DNA of 61,000 bases from Symbiodinium natans (Eukaryota; Sar; Dinophyceae; Suessiales; Symbiodiniaceae), in assembly GCA_905221605.1 (NCBI GenBank), contig CAJNDS010002501.1:52501-113500 (forward strand), given 5' to 3'. Below, piece after piece: positions 18,001-29,441 of this stretch (its first letter is position 1; each line of letters starts with the position of its first letter). The position numbers and the translations under genes were made by a program. The notes beneath the pieces were generated by a model, which saw only the letters and a program-made list of their open reading frames with translations, ran no database searches and was not told where the DNA came from.

Positions 18001-21000
18001 AGGCCTCCATGCAGTCATGGTGGTCCGAGAGAGCAAACAAGCCGGAGCACTTGCATCCCAACCCAGACACCGTGGGACTTCAACCCATACATCAGGTTTG
18101 GGGTTTAGGGTTTTAGGTGTGTAGGTTTAGGGAAAAGGCGCCCATAGAAAACAACTTGTGGCTTCTGCTGGGTGTAGGGCTTCAGGCTTGGGCCCAAAAG
18201 AACCCTGCAGAAGTGACCCTAACGCTTGGAAGATCTTCAGTTGCCAAATGCCGGCTAGGTGTTTTAAATGGGTTTCTCCCAAAAAAAGGGGGACCCCGTT
18301 TTATGCCCAAAATAGAAAAGAATCCCCTCAAAGGGACCCCCAAAAAAGGGTACCTCCGATTTTCGGAAACAGCCAAAAGAGTCTTGAGCGCGGGCGTTTG
18401 GGAGCCTGTGAAAAATGCTCTGAGGATTGCTTAGGGTGTAGGGTTTAGGGTTTAGGGTTTCTCTACCATTTGCTTAAGAAGCACCAGAAAAAAAGGTATT
18501 CTTCCTTTTTAATAAAGGGACTGTTATCTGCATGTTTGGGGGGCGGGGGGGGGGGGGGGGGGGGGTTCTTAAGGAAATTGTAGGGTTCAGGGGGCATGAG
18601 GGCTTCGAGAATTTCAGGGGCTGATTAAGCTCTGTAGGGTTTTAAGGCTTGCCCTTTTTGGCTGTAAGGGGATGATGATAAGGGAACCCCAACCCCAAAA
18701 GGTAAATAAGGGCCTCCTTCGGGCCCTAGTAGCCCTAAACCCTGAAACCTGAACCCTGAACCCTAAACCCTAAACCCTAAACCCTAAATCTGAAACCCTA
18801 AATCCGAAACCCTAAACCCTAAGAGGATAGGTCCGGCCACAGACTACTCAGCACAGGGCCAGGTGGATGACGTGGTCGTACCCTGGGCGCAACAAAGGCA
18901 TGGACCTAGCCCTAAGCCCTAAACCCGAAACCCTAAACCCTAAACCCTAAACCCTAAACCCTGAACCCAAAACCTACACCCTAAACCCAAAACCTACACC
19001 CTAAACCTTAAAGCCGAAACCCTAAAACCCATGGCAACTCTGGGTTTCACTCTGGCTTGTAGGGGATTCCAAGAGTGCAACGGTGGCGAGACGGCGTTTT
19101 GCTTCTTGCCATTTGCGGTTTTCGGGTTTGGGCTTAGGGTTTCTGACATTCATGCCGGCATACAGCTGCATGCAAGAGCACTGGGACCGTAGCCACATCT
19201 GATCTATCGAGACGTCCTGGGCATCTTTAGGGGGTAGTACGCATGGCTGCCCTCCCCTTGAAGTCGCGTGTCCTTTTTCGTAAAGAATCGTAGAACATCA
19301 TCTGCGAATGGATGTATCTGGTTCGCCGTGCAGTTCGGTAACTGCGACTGCAGCACAAACTGCCAGGCTTCATCCGCATGCTCGCTGTGCAAGCTCCGGC
19401 GGGCCCGGCACCATCAACACCCTGCTTATAAGTCATGAAAAGAAACAGTTTTGTAGCCAAAGCAAGGATTGCAGTTCAATTCTTAACAACAGTTCAACTT
19501 ACAACCACAAAATGCCTGAAACACCAAGGATGATGACATAGGCTACACTCTATATATACATACATATATGATTATGGTGCCTTTATTGGGGTGCTTTCAA
19601 CTTGACTTCTTTGGCAAGAAACGCCAGCCAACTCGACAGTTGCTGCCAATGTCTTTGCGGAGCCTCTCGGTAGCGCTATATTGCCCCAAGGCCGAAGACG
19701 CTTACGACCCCCCCAAAACCGTAGACATAAAGCTCTAAACCCTATGATAATAGCCGTAAGACCTGCGAGCAGAATGTCTAGAACCCAAAACCAAAAAACC
19801 CAAAAGCACAAACCCTAAAGCCCTAAGCCCCCAACCCAAAAACAACATACAGCACTAAGCCCAAAGTCGCAAAGTCACAAAAGCCCTAAACCCTACTTAA
19901 TCCATGAAACCCTAAAGCCGCCAAGTGAAGCCATCAAGCCATACAAGGCCCCAATAAGCAACACACACAAAAAAAAAACAGAGATGGCTGACGATACTAG
20001 GGGTACCTTCTTGGGGTCCTTATGAAACAGGGATCCTACGATTTGGGGGTCTAAATGAGGGATTTGGTTGTTATCGTAAACCCCTGGCAGCCCCGGGTGG
20101 AATCTGGTCCGATCCTATGCTAGGGTTCAATGAGGGCGTAGGGTGTACCCCTAAACCCTAAACCCTAAACCCTAAACCCTAAACCCTAAACTCTAAACTC
20201 TAAACCCCAAACCCTAAACCCACTTAATCCAGCTTAACCCACCTTAACCGGCCATAAACTCTAAATCCTCTAAACCCTAAACCCTAAACACTAAACCCTA
20301 AACCCTATGAACCCTAAACTCTAAACCCTAATAGCCCTAGACCCCAAGCACTAAACCCTATGAACCCTAAACCCTAACAGCCCTAAACCCTAAACCCTAA
20401 ACCCTAAACCCTAAACCCTAAACCCTAAACCCTAAACCTAAACCCTAAAAACGGGTTTCCTGAACCCCTACGCCTACAAGCCTCAGGATGCTGCTGCGGT
20501 CTCGAAGGCGCGCGGTGGTCGTGCCCAGCCTTGGCAACAGAAGCAGGTAGGGTTTAGGGTTTAGGGTTTAGGGTTTAGGGTTTAGGGTTTAGGGTTTAGG
20601 GTTTAGGGTTTAGGGTTTAGGGCTTAGGGTTTAGGGCTTGGGGTTTGGGGCTTAAACCAAATTGGGTTTTGGGGGTTTAGGGTTTAGGGGTTTCGGCTCT
20701 AGTGGCTAGGACTCCAGCGAATAACGAAGGAATAACAACCCTAAACCCTGAACCCTAAACCCCAAACCCTAAACCCTGAACCCTAAGCCGTTGACCCTCA
20801 AAGTCAGGGGCTCTGGAGCTGCCTGGGGGTTCATGGTTGGGGTCTCGGATGCGGTGTAAGTTGGGATGTTCCCCCTTATACTAACAGTCCTTAATAGGGA
20901 TTTGTAGTACTATTCTAGTACCTCCTGGAACTAGTATAAGGGGGAACATCCCAAGGTGTAAGGGTTGGGGGGGTTGGGGGCTTGGGGATGTTTCGGCATC

Positions 21001-24000
21001 AGGGTGCGGGTGTAGTGCAGATCCAGGAAACCGCTCCTGGACCATGTTCCACGCCTCCTGGCTCAGAAAAATTGTAATGCAATGGTGCAACAGACATCTA
21101 ACAACCCGACAAGAAGCTTGAGATCCAGGACCGTCCAAGACCGAAGACACCTCGACATCCCAGACCTTCCCGGACCCTATATCCTCAGCTTCCCAACCTT
21201 CCTAAGCTTCCTAACTTCCTAAGCTTTCTAAACTTCCTAAACTTCCTGAACCCTAACTCCTAGCCCACCCTAGACTCTCCTTTAAAGCCCCAACAGCAAA
21301 GCCGAACTAAAGATGCGAAGCAGAGGATTTCAAACCGGCACGCCACCCAAACCTGCGAATTCGTTGGGCCCCTGCAAGGAGGCCCCCTTACTGTACTACT
21401 TTAGGGTTTCTTGCTTCGGGTTTAGGATTCGGGGTTTGGGGGCGCTGACGAGGGTTGTGTCAAGAGAAGCCGAAGCGCCTTAAACCTAAACGGCCCGAAG
21501 CCCTAAACGCCAAACCCTAAACCCTGCTGCAGTTCGATCTTGGCATAGCCGGCCGCCTGGCGCATGGGAAGCACGACCATAAGTACAGAACGCAGGGCCA
21601 GCAGCTACATCATGCGCGAACCGCCTTGCTCAACATGATGCTCTGCACCAAGTCCTTCGTGGCCCCCCCTGTCCACTTGCGGAAAGGCCACCGAGTCCAG
21701 GCCCCTAAACCCTAAACCCTAAACCCTAAACCCTAAACCCTAAACCCTGGAGACTTTGGCTTTGCGGATATCCCAAGTCGCCTTGGGGTTTTGCTTGTCT
21801 TTCTTGCCACTGGAAGCCTGGGCCTGAGGGGTCGCCTTCTGCTTAGGGGAAAGGATTAGGGGGACCCTTGGGGATATAGACCCTCTGAATAAGGTCCCTG
21901 TTTAAGAGAGCCAGAAGAGGGTTAAGAAGGGATTCCCTTTCAAGGGTCCCCCTTATCCTACCTAGGACTGCTAGCCAGTTTGAACAGCCCTACCTTGTTC
22001 ATATGGACCTAAACCCTAAAATTTCGCAATCGAAACCCTTAACACTGCATCCCAAGTCCTAAACCCTCCGACTCATATAAACTACGTAAACCCTAAACCC
22101 TGAACCCTAAATTCTGAAATCCAAGCCCTAAACCATAAACCCTAAACCCTAAACCCTCAACCCTAGCAGCGGCCTCCGTGCAGTAGGCCACATTGTCCAC
22201 CACCCCCCGGTCGAGGAGGACCACCACGCCGCGCGGGGGGTCAGGCAGGCGCCTTGCACTGGGGTTTAGGGTTTAGGGTTTAGGTTTAGGTTTAGGGTTT
22301 AGGGTTTAGGGTTTAGGGTTTAGGGTTTAGGGTTTAGGGTTTAGGGTTTAGGGTTCAGGGTTTAGGGTTCAGGGCTAGGGTTCAGGGTTCAGGGTTCAAG
22401 GTTCAGGGTTTAGGGTTTAGGGTTTCGGCTCCCATTGAGGCTGTCGGCAGCTGAAAACCCCAAACCCGTTCAGGGGGGAAGCTCAGGGAGAAGAGGCCGT
22501 GAGGATTGTTTAGGACGGTTTGAGGTTCAGGGTTGGTGCATGCAGGAGGGTGCTGTGCTACTGCTAGAAGACCGCTGTGCTACTGCTAGAAGACCTTCAA
22601 GGGAAGACTGCTCATCGGCACACAGCGCCGGGCACGGCATGCCAGCCGCAAAGTTTCTGCTGTGCAATGCGCTGTCATCGCCGATGAAGCTAGCAGCTAG
22701 CAGCCGCTTCAAGCACGTTGGAGTTTCTTATGCCTCCAAATTGAACTATTCGTTGCGCCGGCTCTATCTCCACATCTTGATGCCTTCTGCCGCATAGCAC
22801 TGGAAGCTCTAGACCAATGCTGTGCTCACACCTGATGATGATGGTCGCACTGGAAGGCTTACATTGCAGAGCGTAGTCTCATTTGGGCTGCCGAAGAGTT
22901 TGACTCACGTGGCCGCTGCTGACTTTGAAGTTCTGTCAATGACTGACATATCACAGCAAACCCCAGCCTAAACTCTAAACTCGGGATGTTCCCCCTTCTA
23001 CTAACAGTCCTTCATAGGGACTATCATGGGGGGAGGTACTGTAATCCTTTTAAGGACTGTTAGTGTAGGGGGAACATCCCAACTGGCAACCCTAAGCCGT
23101 AGACAGACTAAAAACTTGACATACCTGGGCCCTATACTTCAAGGGATGAAGACGCTCCCTCAGTATACTCCTACTATAACCCCTATATTCCCTTAGAGGA
23201 CCTTTAAACAGGGCCCCCCCCCCAAACCAAAAGGTGCAACCTCAGGGGTCCGAGGTAGGGCCCGAGAATAATTTCACCTGAAAATCTACTAGCACAGGCC
23301 ACGGAGAGTACTGCCCCCTCAACCCTAGCCCCTGAACCTGAATCCAAAACAACCTGAACCCCAGCGCGCGTTGGTACAGTGCGTACTCCTTTACAAAACC
23401 TTGTAGAGTTACCCAGGGTATTATGCACGCTCCCCCCCCCCCCTGACCCTTGCCCCCCAATTTAGCAGCCTACTCAACCCTCAGCCCTCAGACCTCAGGC
23501 CCTAAACCTTAAATCCTAAACACCCCAGCTTGCCTCCTCTTTGTCAGCGACTGCCTCTATTTTCAGAGGTCGCATGTACAGCTCAAACTTCAGGGCTTAG
23601 TCACCCAAATCTCTGTTAATGTTGCACCCTCTTTAGTGTGGGGGGCCCCCCCCCCCCCCCCCTGGACAGTCGAGGCGTGGATGGGAGCCTGATTACACGG
23701 CCCCCGGGGCTCATATGATTTTAATAGGGAGGAGTTTAGATAGGTTCAAAAGGGGCAGCGATGCCCGGTTATCTTTTTTAAAGGCGCGCCACGTGGAATT
23801 TTCTTACGGCGCCCGGACGATTTGTCTTTAAAGAGGGACTCCCAAACAGTCAGCATGTCCTGAATAATTCGGCCAGTTTGTCTTTAAAGAGGGGGCCGAT
23901 ACTAAAGCGGGTGCAACATTAGGCTCCATGCACAGAATTGCACAGAAAGCATCCAGAAGAACACAGGGTTGAAAGTTGAAAGCTTAGTCTATGCCACTAT

Positions 24001-24276
24001 ACATTGTGATGTGAGAAACGAAGATGAACATAGATGAACACAAAGACAACTAACTGAACAGATGTATATACATATATATATAATTACAAGAACATAAACT
24101 GACAATTATAACAATCAACAGTGCGATGCTATTTGAATATTTATATCATATAGAAAGGAGTAGTAGAATGCCTTGAATACGGACCATCATATAACAAAGT
24201 AAGAAGATGTATTTGTACATGTATATGTACATGTGTATGTATGTGTAAATGTATATGCATATGCATATGCATATGC

Positions 24277-24314
<38 letters not shown>

Positions 24315-27300
24315 GGAAATCATCGCCAACATAGTAAAATGTAAACATGTATAACCAGTTCTGGATTAATAGAACATAAGAGTATAACAACTAATGTACA
24401 ACGACACGCAGCAGGAGACACTTGCATGCATTGCCATATGCTGACCTGTGATTCTATGCGCAACAATATGGAGCTGCGGCTTGGGGTGCAACCGTCAACC
24501 CTAACCGTCAACCCTCAACCCTCAACCCTAAATCCTAAACCCTACACCCTAAACCTTAAACCCCAAACCCTAAACCCTAAACCCTAAACTTCAGCTTAAG
24601 AGCTGCTGAACAGCCCTTGAAACCTTTTGACCAAAGCAATCTTAGATCCTCGCCTGGCCATCTTCAAGATGCAGTCCTCTACGTGCATTTGAAGACCTGA
24701 GGTTTAGGGTTTAGGGTTTGGGGTTTAGGGCTAGGGTTTAGGGTTTGGGGTTCAGGGCTAGGGTTTAGGGTTTAGGGTTTATGGTTTAGGGTTAGGGTTC
24801 AGGGTTTACGTGCAGAAGAAGAGTCACAGCAAGGACAAGAAAGAGACAAAGTGAGAGCGAAGGTCCAGCAGATACAAATGAGACGATAGCCGCTCGTAAC
24901 CCGCAAGCATCTGAAGTAAATCAAGGCCGGATCTTGAGATTGGGTTTGGGGGGGGGAGGGGGGTTTAAGTAAATGGAGTACTTGGCCTCAGACTTAAACT
25001 CGGCTTGTCAGCTGCTTAGACAAATAACTTGGACATTCAGAATGATACCACATACAATTTTACTCATTTTGTCTTGAGGGTTTAGGGTGTAGGGTTTAGG
25101 GTTTAGGGTGAGGGCTGACGAGTAGGGCTGTATGGCTTGAGGGCTCAGATCTCTGGCTCAGGCGTGGACGTGTCATCTCGTACCTGGGTGGGCCCACAAA
25201 CAAAGCACTGGGCTTTGGAGGTTTAGGGTTTAGAGTTTAGGAGGTTTAGGTTTTAAAGGTCCCCCGCATATCCTTTGAGTATCAGGTGTCGGCACTGATA
25301 AACCTTAAACCCTAAACCCTAAACCCTACACCCTAAACCCGAAGCCCTAAGCCCTAAACCCTAAAGACCACAAGCCTTGGACCAAGCCGCTGGAGCTTTG
25401 CCCAGGTTTCATCATCCGCCGGCCCCTAACACAGGGGCGGCTGCGGGTTTAGGGTTTTAGGGGTTTAGGGTTTAGGGCTTTAGGGCTTTAGGGTTTTAGG
25501 GTTTTAGGGTTTTAGGGTTTTAGGGTTTTAGGGTTTTAGGGTTTTAGGGTTTTAGGGTTTAGGGATTTAGGGATTTATGGTTTTAGGGTTTTAGGGGCTT
25601 AGGGTGTAGGGTAGGGGCTCAGGGTCGGGTCTCTGGGGGTTTGGGGTTGCGGAGGTCTGGCTTTCTATACAACCGTCAAGCGGCAAGGTCCCTCCATATA
25701 TCCTAAGCTTCTAAGCCACCTTTAGCCCAAAACCACAGGCAGTTGAGCGCGGCTGTGGGCCTTTTGGCCTTCAGCATTTTTGGCTTCCAGCAGTGTCGTG
25801 GTCCAAAACTCCCCTCCTTAAACACCTCAAACCCCCGCTCCAAACTTTGAATCGTCAACCCTAAACAACCCTAAACTCCTAAATCCACTCCTACGTCCGA
25901 ATGAACGTTTAGGTTGTTTGGTGGTTGTAAACCACCCCAAACCCTAAACCCTAAACCCTAAACCCTAAACCCTAAACCCTGAGCCGTTTAGGGGTCGCTC
26001 CAGAACTCCGCGAGCTGCACCTCGAGTCATGGAGGCGCCGGCCAGGCCGGACACCCCGGACTTGCAGGGCATGTGGGCTTTTAGGGTTTAGGGTTTAGGG
26101 TTTTAGGGTTTAGGGTTTACGGTTTTTGGGTTTTAGGGTTTTGGGTTTAGGGTTTAGGGTTTAGGGTTTAGGGTTTCGGGTTTAGGGTTTAGGGTTTAGG
26201 GGTTATAAGGCCGCCACCCTGGGTCGGACACAAGCACCCATGGGTTTAGAATTTTAGGGTTTAGGGTTTATGGATTAGGGCCGCCCGACCACTGTGTGAA
26301 AAAAGAACCCTAAACCCGATGAAAGCCATCGATGGGGTGGGCGGCTTGGGAGGGAACGCAGGCCGTGGCGCACACCACAGCACACGTCCTGCGTGGTGGT
26401 GTTTGCGGACCATGTGACACAGCCTAAACCCTAAACCCCCTGAGCACCTGAACCCCCCAAACGCTAAGCCCTGTAAACCCTATAGCAGTTCAAAGCATTA
26501 AACCCTATAGGGTCCCATAAAACCGATAAACTCTACAAACTCTATCAACTGTGTAACCCTAAACCCCCTCCACCCGCCCACCCTAAACCCTAAACCCTGA
26601 ACCCTAAACCCTAAACCCTAAGCCCTAAAACCCTAAGCCCTAAACCTTAAACCAATCTATAAACTCCATAAACACTAACCCCTCCAAAAAAAAACGCCTC
26701 CTCGGCAAAGTCCTGCCACATGCGGCCGCCAGACCTGGGGCAGCTTTCGGCTCACATGCTGCAGCTTAGGGTGAGGGTTTAGGGGTTTGGGGTTTCGGGT
26801 TTAGGGTTTAGGGTTTGGGGTTTAGGGCTTGGGGTTTAGGGCTGACGCGGGCTTGGAGACTCAATCCGATCCATGTAAGTCAAACAGTTGACTTTTCCTC
26901 AGCACATGTGGGTTATCTATTCAGTCTGGTGATGACGCCAGAAAGCAGAGCACAAGTGACGATGCTGTTGGAAGCTAAAAATGCTGAAAGCCAAAAGGCC
27001 CACAGCAGCAGCTGCCTGTGGGTTTTGGTCTAAAGGTGGTTTAGAAGCTGAGGATATGTGGAGGGACCTTGCCGCTTGACGGTCGTATAGATAGCCAGAC
27101 CTCCGCACCCCCAAACCCTAAACCCCTGAACCTGAACCCGCGAACCCCCAGAGACCCAACCCTGAGCCCGTACCCTACCCCCAAAACCCTCAACCCCTAA
27201 AGCCCTAAACCCCGAACACCCAAAATCCCTAAACCCTAACACCCCTAAACCCTATTTAGAGATGATGCAGGGCGACTTGCTGCCCTTAGCCCGGAGCAGA

Positions 27301-28119
27301 CTACGAGGGTTCGGAATAAGGGCTTATAGGGTTTAGGGTTTAGGGTGTTATACTAGGAACGCCCTATGACGCCAAATCTCAAAGACCCAGGGCCCTAGGG
27401 CCCTAGGCGGCACGCCGTCTTTGGGCCCCGGCCAGTTGAACATTTCGGTGGCGATCTCCTTGCGTCTTGGGCCCTGAACCCTCAGAGCCCCGAAACACTA
27501 AACCCTAGGGTTTAGGGTTTAGGGTTTAGGGTTTAGGGTTTAGGGTTTAGGGTTCAGGGTTCAGGGTTCAGGGTTTAAAGCCCCTGAATCCCAAAAACCC
27601 TAAACCCTAACTATCCCGGGAGCCCCCAAGCCCGCCCCCTGAGCCCGTGAGGCCCTGAGCCCCTATAAACCCTAAAGCCCCAACCCCGCCAAAAAGACCA
27701 ACGAGCGCGTGTCTTCCGGGAATCCATCCAGCTCATACCCAAACCCCGTAAACAACCCTAAGCCCTAAACGCTAAACCCTAAACCCCTAAATCTCCCCCT
27801 GGCATCCCTTTGTTCTCAAACCTTGGCTCCCTCTTCTTAATATTATTCCGCTGAAGCTCCTTCAATCTGAGGGTTTAGGGTTTAGGGTCTGGGGTTTAGG
27901 GTTGAGGGTTTGGGCCGTCGCTCCGGCATCGTGAAGACCAGAAAGTTCTTCTCTGTCAGCATTTGGCTTAGGTCACTCATGACCGTGCCTTGGCATGCAG
28001 CAAGTGAAGAAAACCCTAATAAACCCTAAGCCCAAAGAATTTGGGCCTGCTGAGTCTAGAGTTGGGCTTCGGAGTGTAAAACTCACACAGGCTCATGTTT
28101 CAGGCTTCAAAAACTGATG

Positions 28120-28157
<38 letters not shown>

Positions 28158-28640
28158 AGGGCTTCGGGTTTAATTCGGGGCTGGGAGAAGCAAATGCCCC
28201 TCTGCCTCAAAACGCCTGGTTCTGGGCTGGGTAAAGGCCGTATGGGTCTGGGCCGTGTAGGGTTCTGCGCATAGGGTGTTTCTAGCCACCGTACCCGGTG
28301 CAGACCCCCAACCGTGAGCCATCACAAAGCCAACCTTCCACTTCAACGATGCCCCAAAAGCATACTAAAGCCTATAATCTCTAAAAAGACACTTGTAAAT
28401 CCCAACACTAGCACATCCCACAGTCCACCAAGTGGCTCTTCCCTCCACAAGGGCCGCCAGTCAGCACGATGCGGTACACCTTCGGCTCAGGCGTCTGTAA
28501 GGTCTTGAAGTACGAGGTGTGCCCGGCGTAAAATCGCAGTTTCGGGTTCAGGGTTGCAAGGGTGGAGGCTTTAGGGATGAAGGCAGAGCCTGCGCGAGAA
28601 CGCCATGTCCTCCAGTGTACTACTATTACTTGCCTGCCTC

Positions 28641-28707
<67 letters not shown>

Positions 28708-29100
28708 CATCACGACGACGACGACTACTACTACTCCTACTACTCCTACTACTCCTACTACTCCTACTACTCCTACTACTCCTACTACTCCTACTCCTGC
28801 TCCTCCTGCTCCTCCTGCTGCTGCTGCTGCTAAACGTATGCGAACTTTTCGCGAGCAGTTCGTTCCCGCTGGCAATGCTTCTCAGATCCAGGGTAGCCTA
28901 GGGTTGGGGAAGAGGGTTCGGGGTTCCCAAGCGCCCTAAACCCCAAACCCCAAACCCCAAACGCCAGACCCCAAACCCCAAACCCCAAACCCTACACCCT
29001 AAACCCCAAACCTCAAACCCTAAACCCTATCGGGCCAAGGTGCCTTCCCACGCTGCCAGAGCTCATCTTCCAACCTTTCTTCTGCGAGCTGCGACTTTTC
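12735..29100 (-). CDS. Gene 2: P-loop ATPase of the NadR/TTD14 AAA family, at least 14 exons (partial)
   Basis: Exons in sense order: about 29044-29100, 28437-28479, 27924-27988, 27433-27458, 26698-26734, 25383-25425, 24642-24696, 22174-22252, 21528-21556, 20498-20529, 18860-18882, 17444-17488, 14648-14677, 12735-12764. From 28479 down they sum to 537 nt (179 codons) with frame kept at every join. Motifs appear in family order: Walker A GGPCGGKST (the S codon is split by an intron), FTMPE, SGGRMWQDF, LQMHVED, VVVLLDRGVVD, LRDRYDHVIHLVTAANGAEQ, then TLTQARDMD and QQAWLGCKKHYI. TTD14-like proteins bind nucleotide and are linked to membrane or lipid signalling in flies; the role here is unknown. 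The usual W-x-GHP after the alanine is AWLGCKK here. Most donors are GC. The N-terminal start and everything after HYI are unresolved; 12261-12287 is a weak candidate for the next exon. Confidence 0.85.
12765..14647 (-). other. Gene 2 intron between the ARDMD and AWLG exons
   Basis: The splice junction is CAGCAG|GCGCC at 14648 and TTGCAG|GCTTGG at 12764. Contents are TTTAGGG arrays (12820-12910, 13290-13385), CCCTAAA arrays (13100-13180, 13855-13915, 14355-14620), a decamer array (AACCCTAAAG, about 13670-13740) and a family I MITE-like element (14268-14352). Two open minus-strand stretches (13765-13850 and 13925-14075) look exon-like but do not fit the family order. They may be unspliced sequence or exons of another transcript. 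Confidence 0.65.
14988..15023. repeat. Poly-G tract, more than 30 bases
   Basis: The longest of about a dozen G or C homopolymer tracts of 10 or more bases in the window (others near 1181, 12231, 16592, 18541, 23645, 30280, 37626, 48339, 53514). Confidence 0.92.
15601..15738. mobile_element. MITE-like family D, copy D1
   Basis: GGGAAGTTACATGGTCCCTT at the left and AGGGACCAGA..ACCATGTAACTGCCC at the right. About 138 bp. Confidence 0.75.
17489..20497 (-). other. Gene 2 introns 17489-18859 and 18883-20497
   Basis: These flank the 23-nt exon 18860-18882 (YDHVIHL). Contents are arrays of both orientations, a family K palindrome near 18275-18370, a poly-G run (about 18541-18565), a MITE-like element near 18640-18735, and a telomere-free unique block at 19190-19700. 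That block has open minus-strand reading (for example EAWQFVLQSQLPN) that does not fit the gene 2 chain. Mixed CCCTAAA/CCCTATGAA arrays fill 20140-20450. Confidence 0.6.
20861..20954. mobile_element. MITE-like family A, copy A1
   Basis: Terminal inverted repeats TTGGGATGTTCCCCCTTATA and its complement, with CTAACAGTCC inside the left arm. About 94 bp, no coding capacity, in a gene 2 intron. Confidence 0.85.
21844..21965. mobile_element. MITE-like family F, copy F2 (gene 2 intron)
   Basis: Differs from F1 by roughly eight substitutions over about 120 bp; same ends and orientation. Confidence 0.82.
22983..23080. mobile_element. MITE-like family A, copy A2
   Basis: Same termini (GGGATGTTCCCCCTT ... 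GGGGGAACATCCC), with both AACAGTCC arms intact. About 98 bp, in the 2.4 kb gene 2 intron. Confidence 0.85.
24195..24312. repeat. ATATGC/ATGTAT hexamer zone
   Basis: About 20 ATGTAT/ATATGC/ATGTAC units in an AT-rich part of a gene 2 intron. The minus-strand His-Ile and Tyr-Thr ORFs here are repeat shadows. Confidence 0.85.
25610..27185. repeat. Long inverted repeat pair flanking about 1.2 kb
   Basis: Plus strand 25610-25805 (AGGTCTGGCTTTCTATACAA, CCGTCAAGCGGCAAGGTCCC, TTTTGGCCTTCAGCATTTTT) recurs as its reverse complement at about 26960-27185. It matches with scattered differences for about 190-220 bp, including the flanking GGGTCTCTGGGGG stretch. Gene 2 exon 26698-26734 lies between the arms. 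Confidence 0.75.
27924..28479 (-). CDS. Gene 2 Walker A exons, motif completed by splicing
   Basis: Exon 28437-28479 reads VYRIVLTGGPCGGK and ends with one base of the next codon (AAG A|GCCAC, a GC donor). Exon 27924-27988 begins AAG|GC ACG GTC and reads TVMSDLSQMLTEKNF, then LVFTMP. Joining makes GGKST, the lysine-serine/threonine core that binds the triphosphate. The upstream join (GGGAAG|GCACC to CCGAAG|GTGTAC) links an acidic/basic helix-like stretch (LEDELWQRGK) to VYRIV. Confidence 0.88.
28122..28154. repeat. TG dinucleotide run
   Basis: About 16 GT/TG units. A shorter run lies at 40292-40310. Confidence 0.9.
28480..29043. repeat. Intron of gene 2 with long TAC/CTA triplet repeat
   Basis: From about 28638 to 28706 the plus strand is almost pure CTA repeats. 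This passes through CACGACGACGAC, then about eight CTACTACTC units and CTC/CTG-type triplets to about 28830. Because the unit is three bases, all frames stay open (poly-Tyr, poly-Thr, poly-Leu on plus; poly-Val on minus). The resulting 100-155 codon ORFs are repeat artefacts. TTTGGGG/CCCCAAA variants follow at 28935-29030. Confidence 0.85.
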
Positions 29101-29441
29101 GTTGTTTTGGGTGGGTTTAGGGTTTAGGGTTTAGGGTTTAGGGTTTAGGGGTTTAGGGTTTAGGGTTTAGGGTTTAGGGGTTTAGGGTTTAGGGTTTAGG
29201 GTTTAGGGTTTAGGGTTTAGGGTTTAGGGTTTAGGGTTTAGGGTCGTCTGGGGTTTAGGGTTTAGGGTTTAGGTTTAAGGCTTAGGGTTTGGGATTTAGG
29301 GTTTAGGGTTTAGGGCTGAGGGCTTAGGGCTTCCAAAGCCTAAGGCTTGCATGTTATAGGTCCTCTATCCTCGGACTCCCACGAGGCACGAGGGGCTGTA
29401 TGGAAATAAAGCAACCAGACAAGACTTGGAGTTTTAGGGGT

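Larger units (their letters stand above)
20530..24641 (-). other. Gene 2 introns 20530-21527, 21557-22173 and 22253-24641
   Basis: The first two hold arrays, MITE-like A1 (20861-20954) and F2 (21844-21965), and an open minus stretch (21745-21845, Lys/Gln-rich) not used in the chain. The third, 2.4 kb, holds TTTAGGG/TTCAGGG arrays (22262-22435), a 20-bp tandem duplication near 22555-22595, A2 (22983-23080), poly-C runs, an AT-rich zone (23930-24400) with (ATATGC/ATGTAT)n at 24195-24312, and no recognised gene. Confidence 0.6.
25426..28436 (-). other. Gene 2 introns 25426-26697, 26735-27432, 27459-27923 and 27989-28436
   Basis: They hold octamer arrays (TTTTAGGG, about 25486-25560), other telomere variants, the inverted repeat pair (about 25610-25805 and 26960-27185), a TG dinucleotide run (28122-28154), and two exon-like open stretches (about 27700-27740 and 27790-27860) that keep an open frame but break the family motif order. 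Confidence 0.65.

Noticed and set aside
19204-19460. Minus ORFs with EAWQFVLQSQLPN as gene 2 exons
   Set aside because: The family reading passes directly from the 20498 exon (LRDR) to the 18882 exon (YDHVIHL), leaving no room for these residues.
27790-27860. Exon-like stretch LKELQRNNIKKREPRF in gene 2
   Set aside because: Open and with an acceptor, but inserting it breaks the family motif order. The join 27924 to 27458 (MP-EIATEMF) followed by SGGRMW fits better.
28408-28939. Poly-Thr, poly-Leu, poly-Tyr and poly-Val ORFs
   Set aside because: The triplet repeat keeps all frames open. Only the part at 28437-28479 on minus is coding, in gene 2.
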